64,000 bases of DNA from contig CAVUAN010000019.1 in NCBI GenBank assembly GCA_963739435.1, positions 140,536 to 204,535 on the forward strand, given 5' to 3'. A model generated the notes under the pieces. That model searched no databases. It was given only the letters and a program-made list of their open reading frames with translations, and was not told where the DNA came from. Source of the stretch: CAVUAN01 sp963739435. Its GTDB lineage: Bacteria > Acidobacteriota > Thermoanaerobaculia > UBA5066 > Gp7-AA6. Shown piece after piece: positions 35,305-44,722 of this stretch. The position numbers and the translations under genes are program-made. Each line of letters starts with the position of its first letter. Position 1 is the first letter of the stretch.

Positions 35305-36256
35305 CTAGGATTCCTTGCCCGCCGCGGGCGCTCGCCCGCCGCTTCGGCCTCCGAGACGGCCTGCGGCAATCGAGGGCTGCAGGTGGCAGCTGGGGTCGTT
35401 CTCCCGGTACCGCGCCAGGCTCTCGGCCTCCTCGGGCTTGTACATGGCCTGGCGCCGCATCATCCCGTCGAAGTCCACGTGGTGGCCGTCGAACTCGGGC
35501 CCGTCCACGCAGACGTACTTTGGCGACGCCGTCCACCATGACGCGGCATCCGCCGCACATGCCGGTGCCGTCGACCATGATCGTGTTCAAGCTCACGAGG
35601 GTGGACACGCCGTACGGCTCGGTCGTCTTCGAGCAGAACTTCATCATCAGCGGCGGGCCGATGGCGATCGCGAGGTGGACGTCGCTCCCTTTCGCCCGCC
35701 GGCTCTCGATCAAGTCCTTCAGCACGTCCGTCACGAAGCCCTTGCGGCCGTACGAGCCGTCGTCCGTGCAGACGAGAAGCTCGTTCGAGGCGGCGCCCAG
35801 ACGGTCTTCGAAGACCAGCAGGTCCTTCCTTCGCGCGCCGAGGATCGTCACGACCTCGTGCCCGGCCTCCCGGAAGGCCCGGGCGATCGGGAGCATGGGA
35901 GCCGCGCCGATGCCGCCCGCCACGCAGGCGACCGTGCCCCGGAAATCTTCGGGCTTGCCCGGGACGGCGATGTGCGTCGGGTTGCCGAGAGGCCCGGCCA
36001 CGTTCGAGAACGCGTCGCCCTCGCCGAAGGCCTCGGTCATCTCGATTGTGGTCTTTCCGACGGCCTGCACGACCAGGGTGATCGTTCCGCTCTCTCGATC
36101 GGCATCCGCGATCGTCAGCGGGATCCGCTCCGAGCGCGCCTGCGGCCGCACCATGACGAACTGGCCGGCCCGGTGGCGCCTCGCCACGCGCGGCGCCTCG
36201 ACCTCGAAGAGGGTGACGTTCTCACCCAGCGACTTCTTGACGCGGATCTCGAACAC
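35305..36256 (-). CDS. nfnA: NfnA / ferredoxin-NADP reductase-like subunit (frame break near 35520)
   Basis: Small flavoprotein subunit partner of nfnB. GTG at 36256, preceded by GAGGGGGG, gives VFEIRVKKSLGENVTLFE, the usual NfnA start. FAD region: GQFVMVRPQA, RIPLTIADADRE; NAD region: VACVAGGIGAAPMLPIARAF. The [2Fe-2S] cluster uses GMCGGCRVMVDG and a later YVCVDGPEFDG, with a one-base break near 35520 between them. The C-terminal tail is Gly/Pro/Ala-rich. Known role: FAD-b and [2Fe-2S] arm of Nfn, coupling NADH, ferredoxin and NADP+; it also occurs as SudB. A longer start at 36307 has weaker context. Confidence 0.85.
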
Positions 36257-36392
36257 GCGGCCCCCCTCACGGAACGGGCGAGAGACTCGGACCGCTCCCA
36301 CGTGCATGCTCGCGGTCCGGGGACATCGCGCGCAGATGCAATTGCATCAGATCGGCCTGAACGGGATCGATCGCCGCGACGTCTGATTTCCA

Positions 36393-36435
36393 GCGAAACA
36401 AACGATTGGACGACGACGCGCCGATCGCGGATGCT
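36393..36435 (+). promoter_or_regulatory. Island promoter-like element, copy c (before the SOD operon)
   Basis: GCGAAACAAACGATTGGAC (36393-36411), 18 bp, GATGCT (36430-36435); the nearest ATG, with GGAGGAGG, is at 36477. Confidence 0.7.
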
Positions 36436-36476
36436 GGCATGAGTCGTGCTGGAGTCCGGTCAGAGGAGGAGGCGCA

Positions 36477-36699
36477 ATGACGCTTAAACGTTTACGTGTC
36501 GTCGAGATCTCGAGGTTCGCCCCGGTACGGCCTACTCGCTCCGAGTACGCCGGTTTCGCTTCTCCCGCGTACCGAAACATGGAAGTACGTCCGATCGGCC
36601 GACGCCGCGGACCTGGGCCTCTCCGAGACGGATGTCGAACAGCTCCGGCAAAAAGGTTACTGGACGCGCGACATCGCCGGTGGCCATTGGATTCGTTGA
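36477..36699 (+). CDS. Small protein upstream of superoxide dismutase (probable frame break)
   Basis: The ATG at 36477 has a strong ribosome site (GAGGAGG) and reads MTLKRLRVVEISRFAPVR. A one-base shift near 36525 leads to the frame ending KYVRSADAADLGLSETDVEQ, then LRQKGYWTRDIAGGHWIR, stopping at 36699, 13 bp before the SOD start. The two halves together give about 73 residues. I recognise no family. Its position behind promoter copy c and directly before SOD suggests it is the first gene of that transcript, but the frame join is uncertain. Confidence 0.5.
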
Positions 36700-36712
36700 A
36701 AGGAGTTGACTC

Positions 36713-37339
36713 ATGGCGACCTATACCCTTCCCGAGCTTCGATACGACTACAGCGCCCTGGAGCCCCACATCTCCGGAAAGATCATGGAGCTCCATCACG
36801 ACAAGCACCACGCGGGATACGTGAAAGGCGCCAACGCCGCTCTCGATCGCCTTGCCGAGGCGCGAGACAAGGGCCAATTCGACGACATTGCGGCCCTTGA
36901 GAGGGGCCTTGCCTTCAACCTTTCGGGCCACGTTCTTCACTCGCTCTTCTGGCAAAACATGGCGCCCAGGGCGGGCGGACGGCCGCAGGGCGAGCTCGCA
37001 GCCGCGATCAAGCAGCAGTTTGGAAGCTTCGAGAAGCTCCAGAAGCAGATGAACGCCGTCGCGGCGAGCATCATGGGCTCAGGCTGGGCGGCCCTCGTCT
37101 GGGAGCCGCTCGGCGAGAAGCTCCTCGTTTCACAGATCTACGACCACCAGTCGAACCTGGCGCAGGCCGGCACACCCCTGCTCGTGCTCGATGCGTGGGA
37201 ACACGCGTTCTACCTCCAGTATCAGAACCGCAAGACCGAGTTCTTCGACGCCGTGTGGAACGTATGGAACTGGGAGGATGTGGCGGCGCGCTTCGCTGCG
37301 GCTCGCCAACTCGACGTGAGAATCGCCGGCGCGGCGTGA
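36713..37339 (+). CDS. sodA: Superoxide dismutase, Mn/Fe type
   Basis: 208 residues. Metal ligands of the Fe/Mn family: His in IMELHHDKHHAGYV, His in VLHSLFWQNM, and Asp and His in VLDAWEHAFY. GSGWAALVWE and NVWNWEDVAAR are the typical core motifs. The second-shell residue in YDHQSNLAQ is Gln at the place characteristic of Mn enzymes, so Mn is more likely. No signal peptide, so it is cytosolic. GGAGTTGACTC precedes the start. The stop overlaps the GTG of the AsmA-like gene (GTGA), coupling them. Confidence 0.93.
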   Translation: MATYTLPELRYDYSALEPHISGKIMELHHDKHHAGYVKGANAALDRLAEARDKGQFDDIAALERGLAFNLSGHVLHSLFWQNMAPRAGGRPQGELAAAIKQQFGSFEKLQKQMNAVAASIMGSGWAALVWEPLGEKLLVSQIYDHQSNLAQAGTPLLVLDAWEHAFYLQYQNRKTEFFDAVWNVWNWEDVAARFAAARQLDVRIAGAA

Positions 37340-38904
37340 CGAAAAAACTCTCGCCGCGGGTTCGAATCCCGCGGCGCCTCCTCTGGCTGCTCTTGCTCGC
37401 TCCCGTCCTGGCGCTCGGAGTCTATGCGGCGGCCGCCCACTGGATGCTCTCGGGCCCCAGGCTCCGAGCGCTGATCAATGCCGACCCCGAGTCGTTCACC
37501 CTCGACTACGATGCAGCAGCATCGCTGTGGCCAGGCCACCTCACGATCAAGAACCTGCGGATCCGCGGCAGCGACAAGAACGTCCAGTGGATCATCCGAT
37601 TGGCAGACGCGCGCGTCGAGTACTCGGTCCTCGCGCTCGTCTCCAGAACATTTCGGGCGGAGCGCCTCCGCGGGACAGGCCTCTCGTTTTCCCTGCGCAA
37701 CAAGCTCGAGCCCGCAGAGGCCAAAACTGCGGACATCACGGTGCTCCCGGCAATTCCGGGCTTCGCCGACCCGCCGCTCAGGACGGCCGAGGAGCAGCTC
37801 GCGGCGCAAGCGCAAGATCCCTGGCGTATCGACGTCCGGACGCTCTTCATCGACCATTTCGACGAAATATGGGTCGACGCCTACCACTACAAGGGCGCCG
37901 CCCGCCTCGAAGGAGGGTTCTTCCTGCGGCCCGGCCTGTTGGCGCGGATAGGCCCTGCACGGGTTAACGTCGAAAGCGGCGCCGTTCAGATCGGGAAGGC
38001 GCCGGTGAGCGCTTTCATTTCGGGGACCATTGCGGCCGTCTTCGAGCCCTGGAAGCCGTTTGAGGTGCGGGGCAGCGAGGTCTGGCAGAAGACCTCGGGA
38101 GAAGTGAAGCTCGACGCCTGGTTTGATCGGCTTCAGTTCCTCGAGCACCTCGCCTCCTCTGCCGGTACGCGCCTGGAAGAGGGACAAGGAAAGGCGACGA
38201 TCCAGGGCTCGATCGAGCACGGCATCGCGAAGGGCGGGGTCCGCGTCGCCGTTCACGACGGCTCGGTGCGCCTCACGAAGCTCACCCTCCAGGGTGACGC
38301 CGACGTGCACATCAACATCCCCGGCTGGAACCTGACGACCGGCCCCCTCGAGATCTCCGGCAGCCGCATCGCCCTCTCGGAGGTCCGCTCATCCGGCTCG
38401 GACAACTCGCGGCGCTGGTGGGGCCGCTTCCTCATCCCCTCCGGACAGATTGGATCGGTGACGACCGCGCGCGTGGAGGCGGAGACCCGGGACGCGCGGC
38501 CTCTCCTGGCGCTCCTGGCAGCCGACCTTCCGGCCTGGACGCGAAACCTCGTAAATCTCGACGGCTTGTCGGCGAGTGCCACGGTTTCCCTTGGCCCCTC
38601 GCTCGCTCGCGTTCGGGGCCTCGACGCCACGGGAGGCAGCTTCCACATCCAGGGCCGCTATCTCCGCGAAAAGGCGAACCGAGACGGCGCCTTTCTGATC
38701 GAGTCGGGCGTCCTTTCCGTCGGGCTCGATCTTCAGCCCGCGGCCACAACGCTTCACCTCCTCGGCGCAAAGAAGTGGTTCGACGACCAGCGAGAAGCCC
38801 GGAAGGAGTCTGATGCAACTAGCCCAGGCGCCGCGCGACTCTCTCATGCGCGACGCGTGATAGAGTCAAGCTCCTTCAAAGGTCGTGCGGCTTCGAAACC
38901 TTGA
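37336..38904 (+). CDS. AsmA-like / intermembrane-transport type membrane protein
   Basis: 522 residues from a GTG overlapping the SOD stop. The N-terminal helix (LLWLLLLAPVLALGVYAAAA) is followed by a long beta-rich region with AsmA/TamB-like patterns: SLWPGHLTIKNLRIRGSDKN, FRAERLRGTGLSFSLRN, GGFFLRPGLLARIGPARVNV. Such proteins anchor in the inner membrane and carry a groove that may move lipids between membranes. The C-terminal end (ATSPGAARLSHARRVIESSS) is probably disordered. Translational coupling to SOD is unusual. Confidence 0.78.
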   Translation: MTKKLSPRVRIPRRLLWLLLLAPVLALGVYAAAAHWMLSGPRLRALINADPESFTLDYDAAASLWPGHLTIKNLRIRGSDKNVQWIIRLADARVEYSVLALVSRTFRAERLRGTGLSFSLRNKLEPAEAKTADITVLPAIPGFADPPLRTAEEQLAAQAQDPWRIDVRTLFIDHFDEIWVDAYHYKGAARLEGGFFLRPGLLARIGPARVNVESGAVQIGKAPVSAFISGTIAAVFEPWKPFEVRGSEVWQKTSGEVKLDAWFDRLQFLEHLASSAGTRLEEGQGKATIQGSIEHGIAKGGVRVAVHDGSVRLTKLTLQGDADVHINIPGWNLTTGPLEISGSRIALSEVRSSGSDNSRRWWGRFLIPSGQIGSVTTARVEAETRDARPLLALLAADLPAWTRNLVNLDGLSASATVSLGPSLARVRGLDATGGSFHIQGRYLREKANRDGAFLIESGVLSVGLDLQPAATTLHLLGAKKWFDDQREARKESDATSPGAARLSHARRVIESSSFKGRAASKP

Positions 38905-38980
38905 CGTCGCCGCTTCTCCTTCGGTTGTCGGGACGCTCCCGGTGAAGATTTCCCACCTCAAGGGCCAAGGAGTCCAAGTC

Positions 38981-39277
38981 ATGAGATTCGCACGCAATGT
39001 CCATTTCCAGGTCAAGATCGGCAAAGAGACCGAGTTGAACAATCTCTTCGAGAAGGAAGTCCTTCCGATGCTGCGCAAGCAGAACGGTTTCCAGGAGGAA
39101 GTGACTCTTCTCAACCCGAAGGGCGCTCAGTTCATCAGCCTCTGGGACACCCGGACGAACGCCGAGACCTACGAGAAGGCGACCTATCCGCAAGTCCTGG
39201 CCAAGCTGAACCCGTGCATCGTTGGTACTCCGACCGTGGAGACCTACGAGACCGCGTCGAGCTACGCTCGCGCGTAA
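38981..39277 (+). CDS. ABM-like small protein (ferredoxin-like fold)
   Basis: 98 residues from an ATG with AAGGAG ahead. MRFARNVHFQVKIGKETELN starts a beta-alpha-beta fold, followed by NLFEKEVLPMLRKQNGFQEE and QFISLWDTRTNAETYEKATY. The pattern resembles antibiotic-biosynthesis-monooxygenase-like small dimers; no catalytic residue can be named. A strong stem-loop terminator follows. Function unknown. Confidence 0.7.
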   Translation: MRFARNVHFQVKIGKETELNNLFEKEVLPMLRKQNGFQEEVTLLNPKGAQFISLWDTRTNAETYEKATYPQVLAKLNPCIVGTPTVETYETASSYARA

Positions 39278-39317
39278 AAGCGATGGAGAGGGCGCGCAAG
39301 CGCTTTCGATTCATCGG

Positions 39318-39345
39318 GGCCCCGAAAGGGGCCTCTCTTTTTTTT
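39318..39345 (+). terminator. Strong intrinsic terminator
   Basis: GGCCCC-GAAA-GGGGCC, a 6-bp stem with GNRA tetraloop, followed by TCTC and eight T residues. Ends the transcript of the SOD, AsmA-like and ABM-like genes. Confidence 0.9.
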
Positions 39346-39384
39346 GGGCTCGCCACGGTTGATCGTTAGAACATCCCAAGTCGA

Positions 39385-39428
39385 TCGGAACGAACTATTG
39401 GACGCAGTCCCGATCAGCCATCCATGCT
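39385..39428 (+). promoter_or_regulatory. Island promoter-like element, copy d (before the glycine-zipper gene)
   Basis: TCGGAACGAACTATTGGAC (39385-39403), 19 bp, CATGCT (39423-39428), then 24 bp to the ATG at 39452. The most diverged of the six copies, yet the ending TATTGGAC and the hexamer are kept. Confidence 0.65.
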
Positions 39429-39451
39429 GTATCTCTACAAGGAGGTCCAGC

Positions 39452-39913
39452 ATGGGAATGGAAGTGAAAGCCAAAGTGTCGGAGCCGGGAAAGGCGGGTT
39501 CCCATCCGATGGGCACCGGATTCGGAGCCGCGGGCGGCGCGGCTGGCGGCGCGGCAGTTGGCGCGGCCCTGGGCGGCCCCGTCGGGGCAGCCGTCGGGGC
39601 GGCCGTTGGAGCTGTGGCCGGAGCTGCGGCGGGACACACGGCCGGTGAAGCGATGAATCCGACGGGAGGGCCCGGGACTCACGCGGTGAGCACCGGAGTG
39701 GGAACCGCGGGAGGTGCGGCTGGCGGAGCGGTTGTTGGCGCGGCCCTGGGTGGCCCCGTCGGCGCCGTCGCTGGAGCCGCCGTAGGTGGAATGGCCGGAG
39801 CTGCGGCGGGACACACAGCCGCGGAAGCGATCCATCCGACGCCGCAAGGAGAGCTGGCGTCAGAAGTTCGACAGTTGCCCGCTCCTGGCCCGAAGTCTCT
39901 GCTCGGACTCTGA
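39452..39913 (+). CDS. Duplicated glycine-zipper protein
   Basis: 153 residues. Two near-identical blocks of about 50-55 residues, each reading GTGFGAAGGAAGGAAVGAAL, GGPVGAAVGAAVGAVAGAAA and GHTAGEAMNPT (first copy) or the similar GHTAAEAIHPT (second). The glycine/alanine zipper predicts membrane insertion or assembly into envelope structures. No signal peptide. It follows promoter copy d by 24 bp, with GGAGGTCC before the ATG. The duplication is also visible at the DNA level. Function unknown. Confidence 0.8.
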   Translation: MGMEVKAKVSEPGKAGSHPMGTGFGAAGGAAGGAAVGAALGGPVGAAVGAAVGAVAGAAAGHTAGEAMNPTGGPGTHAVSTGVGTAGGAAGGAVVGAALGGPVGAVAGAAVGGMAGAAAGHTAAEAIHPTPQGELASEVRQLPAPGPKSLLGL

Positions 39914-39925
39914 AACAAGAAACAC

Positions 39926-40135
39926 ATGAGCAAGCCCACAACTCACCAAGCCGTTCATGGGGTAGCCGGTCGAACTCTCCGCCACTGGACGATCGACAGC
40001 CAGGAGTTTGTCGGCGAAACTCGACACCCGGCCCCGGCTCTGCCCTACTCGGAATCACCTGAGGGAAGCCAGTCTCATTTCCTCGCGTCAAAGCTCACTC
40101 GAGTCAAGGCCGAGCTCGCGCGTCGCGTCAGCTGA
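39926..40135 (+). CDS. Small protein of unknown function
   Basis: 69 residues (MSKPTTHQAVHGVAGRTLRH, ending LTRVKAELARRVS). No recognisable motif, no signal peptide, and only a weak ribosome site. It lies 12 bp after the glycine-zipper stop and 24 bp before the next gene, in the same direction, so it is probably part of one transcript. Composition is basic and hydrophilic. Confidence 0.45.
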   Translation: MSKPTTHQAVHGVAGRTLRHWTIDSQEFVGETRHPAPALPYSESPEGSQSHFLASKLTRVKAELARRVS

Positions 40136-40159
40136 ACCAGTTGCAGCAAAGGAACTCTT

Positions 40160-40360
40160 ATGAAGTGGATGGGTATGTATCTGCTCGGCTACGTCCTGCT
40201 CGTCACGGCCATACTGCTGGCACTTTGGAAGACGGGAGTCCTCGCCTCGATCCAACCGTTCTGGATCGGCGTCGGGCTGCTCGTCGCCGCCGGCCTGGGA
40301 ATCATGGTCGCCGTGGCCAACAGCGGAAAGAAAGAAACGATCCAGGTCGATCGGAATTGA
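40160..40360 (+). CDS. Small two-helix membrane protein
   Basis: 66 residues: MYLLGYVLLVTAILLALWKT, then FWIGVGLLVAAGLGIMVAVA, and a charged end (NSGKKETIQVDRN). The two hydrophobic helices and Gly-rich turn suggest a tiny inner-membrane protein, as is common in stress islands. No named family. AAAGGAAC precedes the ATG. Confidence 0.7.
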   Translation: MKWMGMYLLGYVLLVTAILLALWKTGVLASIQPFWIGVGLLVAAGLGIMVAVANSGKKETIQVDRN

Positions 40361-40395
40361 GTCGATTCGCCTCGCTCGATTGCAAGGAGGTTTTC

Positions 40396-40779
40396 GTGTT
40401 CAAGAAGATCCTTATGTCACTGGCCCCGGTCGCGGTCCTGGCCATGGTCTCTGTACCAGCCGCCGCGCAACCGGCTCCGCCAAATCTCGAGATTCGTATC
40501 ACCCACAGCGCTCCGCCAACACTCCGCCACGAGAGCGTGCCGCCCCGGCCCGACCACAGGGCCGTGTGGGCCAAGGGCTACTGGCATTGGGAGGGCGCCC
40601 GGTGGGACTGGGTCTCCGGACGCTGGGACCGCCCTGACGACCGGCACTACACCTGGGTCGCCGCGCGCTACCGGCACAAAGGAAACGTCTGGGTGTACGA
40701 GCCCCCGCACTGGTCGCACCACAAACTCGTCGAGGGGGATGAGTACCACCAGTGGAAACAGGAATACCACCGCAGCTAA
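40396..40779 (+). CDS. Exported YXWGXW-repeat protein
   Basis: 127 residues; GTG start at 40396 with AAGGAGG ahead. Signal peptide (LMSLAPVAVLAMVSVPAAAQ). The mature part repeats W-rich units: AKGYWHWEGARWDWVSGRW, then YTWVAARYRHKGNVWVYEP, in the YXWGXW pattern. It shares layout and several motifs (EIRITHSAPP versus EVQIVTSKPP; YEPPHWSHH versus YEPGHWSNQ) with the minus-strand gene at 58676-59122, so they are paralogues. The family is exported and of unknown role, probably in the envelope. Confidence 0.85.
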   Translation: MFKKILMSLAPVAVLAMVSVPAAAQPAPPNLEIRITHSAPPTLRHESVPPRPDHRAVWAKGYWHWEGARWDWVSGRWDRPDDRHYTWVAARYRHKGNVWVYEPPHWSHHKLVEGDEYHQWKQEYHRS

Positions 40780-40788
40780 TGGGCATTC

Positions 40789-40813
40789 GGGCGCGGCCTG
40801 AAAGGTCGCGCCC
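40789..40813. terminator. Stem-loop after the YXWGXW gene
   Basis: GGGCGCGGCC-TGAAA-GGTCGCGCCC, a 10-bp stem with one G-T pair, 10 bp past the stop. No T-run follows, so it could also be a transcript-end stabiliser. Confidence 0.55.
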
Positions 40814-40948
40814 CGATCTTGCGCACGATCGATTCCTTCGTCTGCTTCTAATCTTGCTGTTCGGGTCCGTCGCCTATCGAGCGCACTCCGGGAGTTGACC
40901 CTGCCGCCCGCTCTGCGCGGGTGTTAGCATTTTGGCCAGGAGGTCCTC

Positions 40949-43797
40949 ATGCGACATCTCGCCCGAGCGCTCCTTCTCTCCCTTCTCGCCGTCCCCTTCT
41001 CGCTCGCGCAGACCACCGGCACGATCACCGGCCGCGCGACGGACGACAACGGGGGCCCCCTGCCGGGCGCCTCGATCGAGGCCAGAAGCGACGCCCTCCA
41101 GGGAACGAAGACCGCCGTGACGCAGGCCGACGGCCTCTTTCGCCTGACTCTCCTGCCGCCCGGAACCTACTCGGTCACGGCGACTCTCCAGGGCTTTGCC
41201 CGGGTCCAGAAGGTCGTGGTCGTGCTGCTCGACCGGTCGGCCACGGTCGACTTCCGGCTCTCGCCCTCAGCCACGGCCGAGGTCACCGTCACTGCGGGGG
41301 CGCCCACCATCGACACGACCTCGACGACGCTCGGCAACAACGTCACCCAGCGCTCCATCCAGTCCCTCCCGACCGCCCGCAACTACGCCTCGGTCGTTCA
41401 GACCGTGGCGGGCACCTCGACCGACAACGCCAACAGCGACCAGACGGCGTTGACCGTGTACGGCTCGTCGGGCGCGGAGAACGGCTACCTGATCGACGGC
41501 ATCAACACCACCAACGTCGAGTACGGCCTCCAGGGCAAGGAGCTCAACTTCGAGTTCATCCAGGAGATCGACGTCAAGACGGGGGGCTACGAGGCGGAGC
41601 ACGGGCGAGCAACGGGCGGGATCGTGAACGTCATCACGCGGTCGGGCGGCAACGAGTACCACGGCGACGCCTTCGGCTACTACACCGACAACAGCCTCCA
41701 GGCATCCAACAAGAACATCGGCGCCACCCTGCAAGGCGCGACGGTCGGCTTCCGGCGCGAGGACTTCGGCGCGGACCTGGGCGGCCCGATTCTCAAAGAC
41801 CGCCTCTGGTTCTTCGGCGCCTACGACTGGGTGCAGAACACGGTCGACAACCAGCTGACCTCCGGGCCCTTCGAAGGCAGCATCATCCCGACCAAGTCCA
41901 CGCGAAACCTCGGTTCGGCCAAGCTGACCTGGACGGTCGCGTCGGGACACTCCGTTGTCGCCTCCTACATCCAGGATCCGCGGACGGACACGGGAGCCAT
42001 CAACGACGCCAACCACACCCTGAACGGCGATCTGCTGACCTTCCTCGGGGAGCAGCAGTTCGGCGGGCGCGACTACGCGCTGCGTTACGACGGCATCCTG
42101 ACCTCCCAGGTCTCGCTCTCCTTCCAGGGGGCGCGGCACGACGAGCAGAACTCCGTCGGGCCCTCGACGACGGCCGGCGACACGATCGAGTACATCGATA
42201 CGCGAGCCGACAACTTCCAGACGGGAGGCTTCGGCCTCGTGCAGCAGAAGAGCTTCGTGCGCTACTTCGCCGGCGGCTCGGCGACCTTCTACGCCGGAAA
42301 CCACGAGATCAAGACGGGGCTCGAGTGGGAGCAGGAGACCGCCGACGTCGTCAAGAGGATGTCGGGCGGGCAGCAGGTCACGATCTTCGACAACCCTCTG
42401 AACGCGGCCCAACCCATCTACCAGCACTTCTACTGGACGATCCCGACGGCGACAGTCAACCCGTTCAACGCGCCGGTGTCACAGTTGAACGCCAACCCGA
42501 AGCACAAAATCCTGTCGCTTACGCTCAGGACCGCTGGACCATTCTGCCGGAACCTGACGGCTCAACGTCGGCGTCCGCTGGGACCAGCAGAAGATCATCG
42601 ACGCGTCCGGCGTGACCCAGATCGACCTCAAGAAGGATTTCGCGCCGCGCGTCGGGATCATCTGGACTCCGGGCGCCGACCACAAAACGAAGGTCTACGG
42701 CTCGTACGGCCACTACTACGAGCAGATCCCGATGGATCTCGTGATTCGGTCGTTCTCCTTCGAGCGGCAGCCGCGCATCATCAACTTCAGCCCGACTTCC
42801 GTCACCCCCGACCCAGCGGCGGACGCGCTCCTCGGCATCCTCGAGCGGCATCTTCGGCGGGTTCACCGAGCCGGCGGACCCGAACATCCGCAACCAGTAC
42901 ATCCGCGAGTTCATCTTCGGCGGCGAGCGCGAGGTCGCATCGAACCTGGTCGTGGGCGCCAAGTACATCTACCGCAACTACGGCCAGGTCATCGAGGACT
43001 TTCTGTGCGCCGACGACGGCACGTACTGCATCGGCAACCCGGGGCAGGGCATCATGCAGCAGATCTTCACGCTCGACTACGCCTCGACTTTCCCGGCGCC
43101 CAAGCCCAAGCGCATCTTCCACGGGGTCCAGCTCGACGCCACGAAGCGCTTCTCCAACAACTGGCAGGTGATGGCCTCCTACCTCTGGTCAGAGCTCACG
43201 GGTAACTACGACGGCGAGTTCGCCCCGTTCACCAACGTCGGGGCCGACCCGAACATCTCGGCGGCCTACGATTACTACGACTTCTTCACGAACGGCGGCA
43301 GCAGGCCCCAGGACCGGGCGAAGATCACCAACACCGGCCCGCTGTCGAACGACCGGGCCCACCAGTTCAAGGTCTCCGGCGTGTATGTGACCCCGTTCAA
43401 TCTCACGATTGGGGCCACGGCCTTTTTCCGCACCGGCACGCCCGTCACGCGGTACGGCTTTTCGGACGCCTACGGCCGCTACGAGTTCTTCCTGACGAGG
43501 CGGGGCGCCGAAGGCCGGACGCCCGACACCTACGGCCTCGACCTGAACTTCCAGTACCCGCTGATGCTGGGCCCCGTGACGGTCAACCTGATGGCGGCGC
43601 TTTTCGGCGTCTTGAACACGCAACGCCCCGTTCTGCTCGACCAGCGCTACAACTTCGCCGAGTTCAACAATGCCAGCTACGTCTGCGGCTCCAATGCCGA
43701 CCCGACCGACGAGGCCAAGTGCAACAGCCGCTACATGCAGGGCGCCGTCTTCCAGCCGCCGATGGGAGCGCGCTTCGGGATGCGCGTGACCTTCTGA
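40949..43797 (+). CDS. TonB-dependent receptor with N-terminal carboxypeptidase-regulatory-like domain (two frame breaks)
   Basis: About 949 residues. Signal peptide (ALLLSLLAVPFSLAQ), then a CarboxypepD_reg-like domain (GRATDDNGGPLPGASIEARS, LPPGTYSVTATLQGF), a plug domain (GSSGAENGYLIDGINTTNVE, VKTGGYEAEHGRATGGIVNV) and a barrel that ends in MGARFGMRVTF with a terminal Phe. It imports large nutrients across the outer membrane using TonB energy. Frames change near 42510-42560 and 42845; the barrel patterns (MQQIFTLDYASTFPAPKPKR) continue in the last frame. Size and order match the Acidobacteriota-type family. No TonB box is clearly seen. Confidence 0.88.
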
Positions 43798-43831
43798 AGC
43801 GCCGTGACGGAGACGATTGCACGGCCCGGGG

Positions 43832-44664
43832 TCAGGCCGGCCGGATAGGCGCCGCTCGGCCTGACCTCTTTCTCGGCTGACACCGCGGACACGCGAACAT
43901 GCGTCTGGCCGAGAGCGGGAACTCGTCAATCGGCGAGCCGCAGCGGCGGCAGACCTCCTGCTGGTAGACGTAAAAGGAGTCGTCCGGCCCGCGTCCGGAG
44001 AGGGGATGCGCCGGCGGCTCCTCTGCGGTCACCGTGCGAATCCTCGCCTGGGTGACGCCGCGCCGCATGAGACGGCGCACCATCCCCCACAGGCCCTCCC
44101 ACTCGGCCTCCGTCAGGCTGCCCGAACGCCGCAGCGGATGAATCCCCGCCAGGAACAGCGCCTCGTTTCGATAGATGTTCCCGACTCCGGCGAGGACCCG
44201 CTGGTCGAGAAGAGCGTCGCCAATCGAGCGGCGAGGCCGCTTGCGAAGGGATGCCCTCGCCGGCTCCGGGTCGAAGTCCGGCCGCAGAGGATCGGGGCCC
44301 AGCCGGGCGACGAGCTCCGGCGCGCAAACTCCGGAATGATCTCGCAGGTGGGCGGTCCAATGAGATCGGTGACGACTTTCCGGGTTCCGAGGCGCATCCG
44401 GACGGTCGGCTTCGGCTCGGGCACTCTCCCGCCGTGCCTGTAGAACCAGCCGGCCATCCCGAGGTGCACGTGCACGACGAGGCCGCCGCTCCAGTGGTGA
44501 AAGAGGTGCTTGCCGTAGGCCTCGGCCCGGTTGAACCGCCGCCCGTCGAGCTGGCCGGCTTCCTTCGCAAACCGGCCCTGCGGCGAGCTGACCGCCACAC
44601 GGCGATTTCCGAAATCCCTCGTGTGGATCCGCGCGAGCCGGTGAATCGTGTTTCCTTCGGGCAT
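43832..44664 (-). CDS. Fpg/Nei-family DNA glycosylase (frame break near 44320)
   Basis: About 277 residues. The N-terminal catalytic proline and Glu3 are present (MPEGNTIHRLARIHTRDFG). H2TH region: LLDQRVLAGVGNIYRNEALF. Zinc finger: VCRRCGSPIDEF and FACPRCQ, with four Cys. The frame shifts near 44320 from TCEIIPEF to VCAPELVARLGPDPLRPDF, which aligns as one chain. NTIHR resembles the Nei2-like branch rather than MutM. It removes oxidised bases by beta/delta elimination. Divergent from the iron-permease-like gene. Confidence 0.9.
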
Positions 44665-44722
44665 CTCGGCGCTCCAAATGAGACTCTAATCTCTCATTCG
44701 TTCGGCATGGAAGGAGAACCTC

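Noticed and set aside
37350..37385. A perfect tRNA T-arm look-alike (GCGGG-TTCGAAT-CCCGC)
   Set aside because: It lies in the coding start of the AsmA-like gene, and no acceptor, D or anticodon arm can be found upstream. Most likely chance in GC-rich coding sequence; at best a tRNA remnant.
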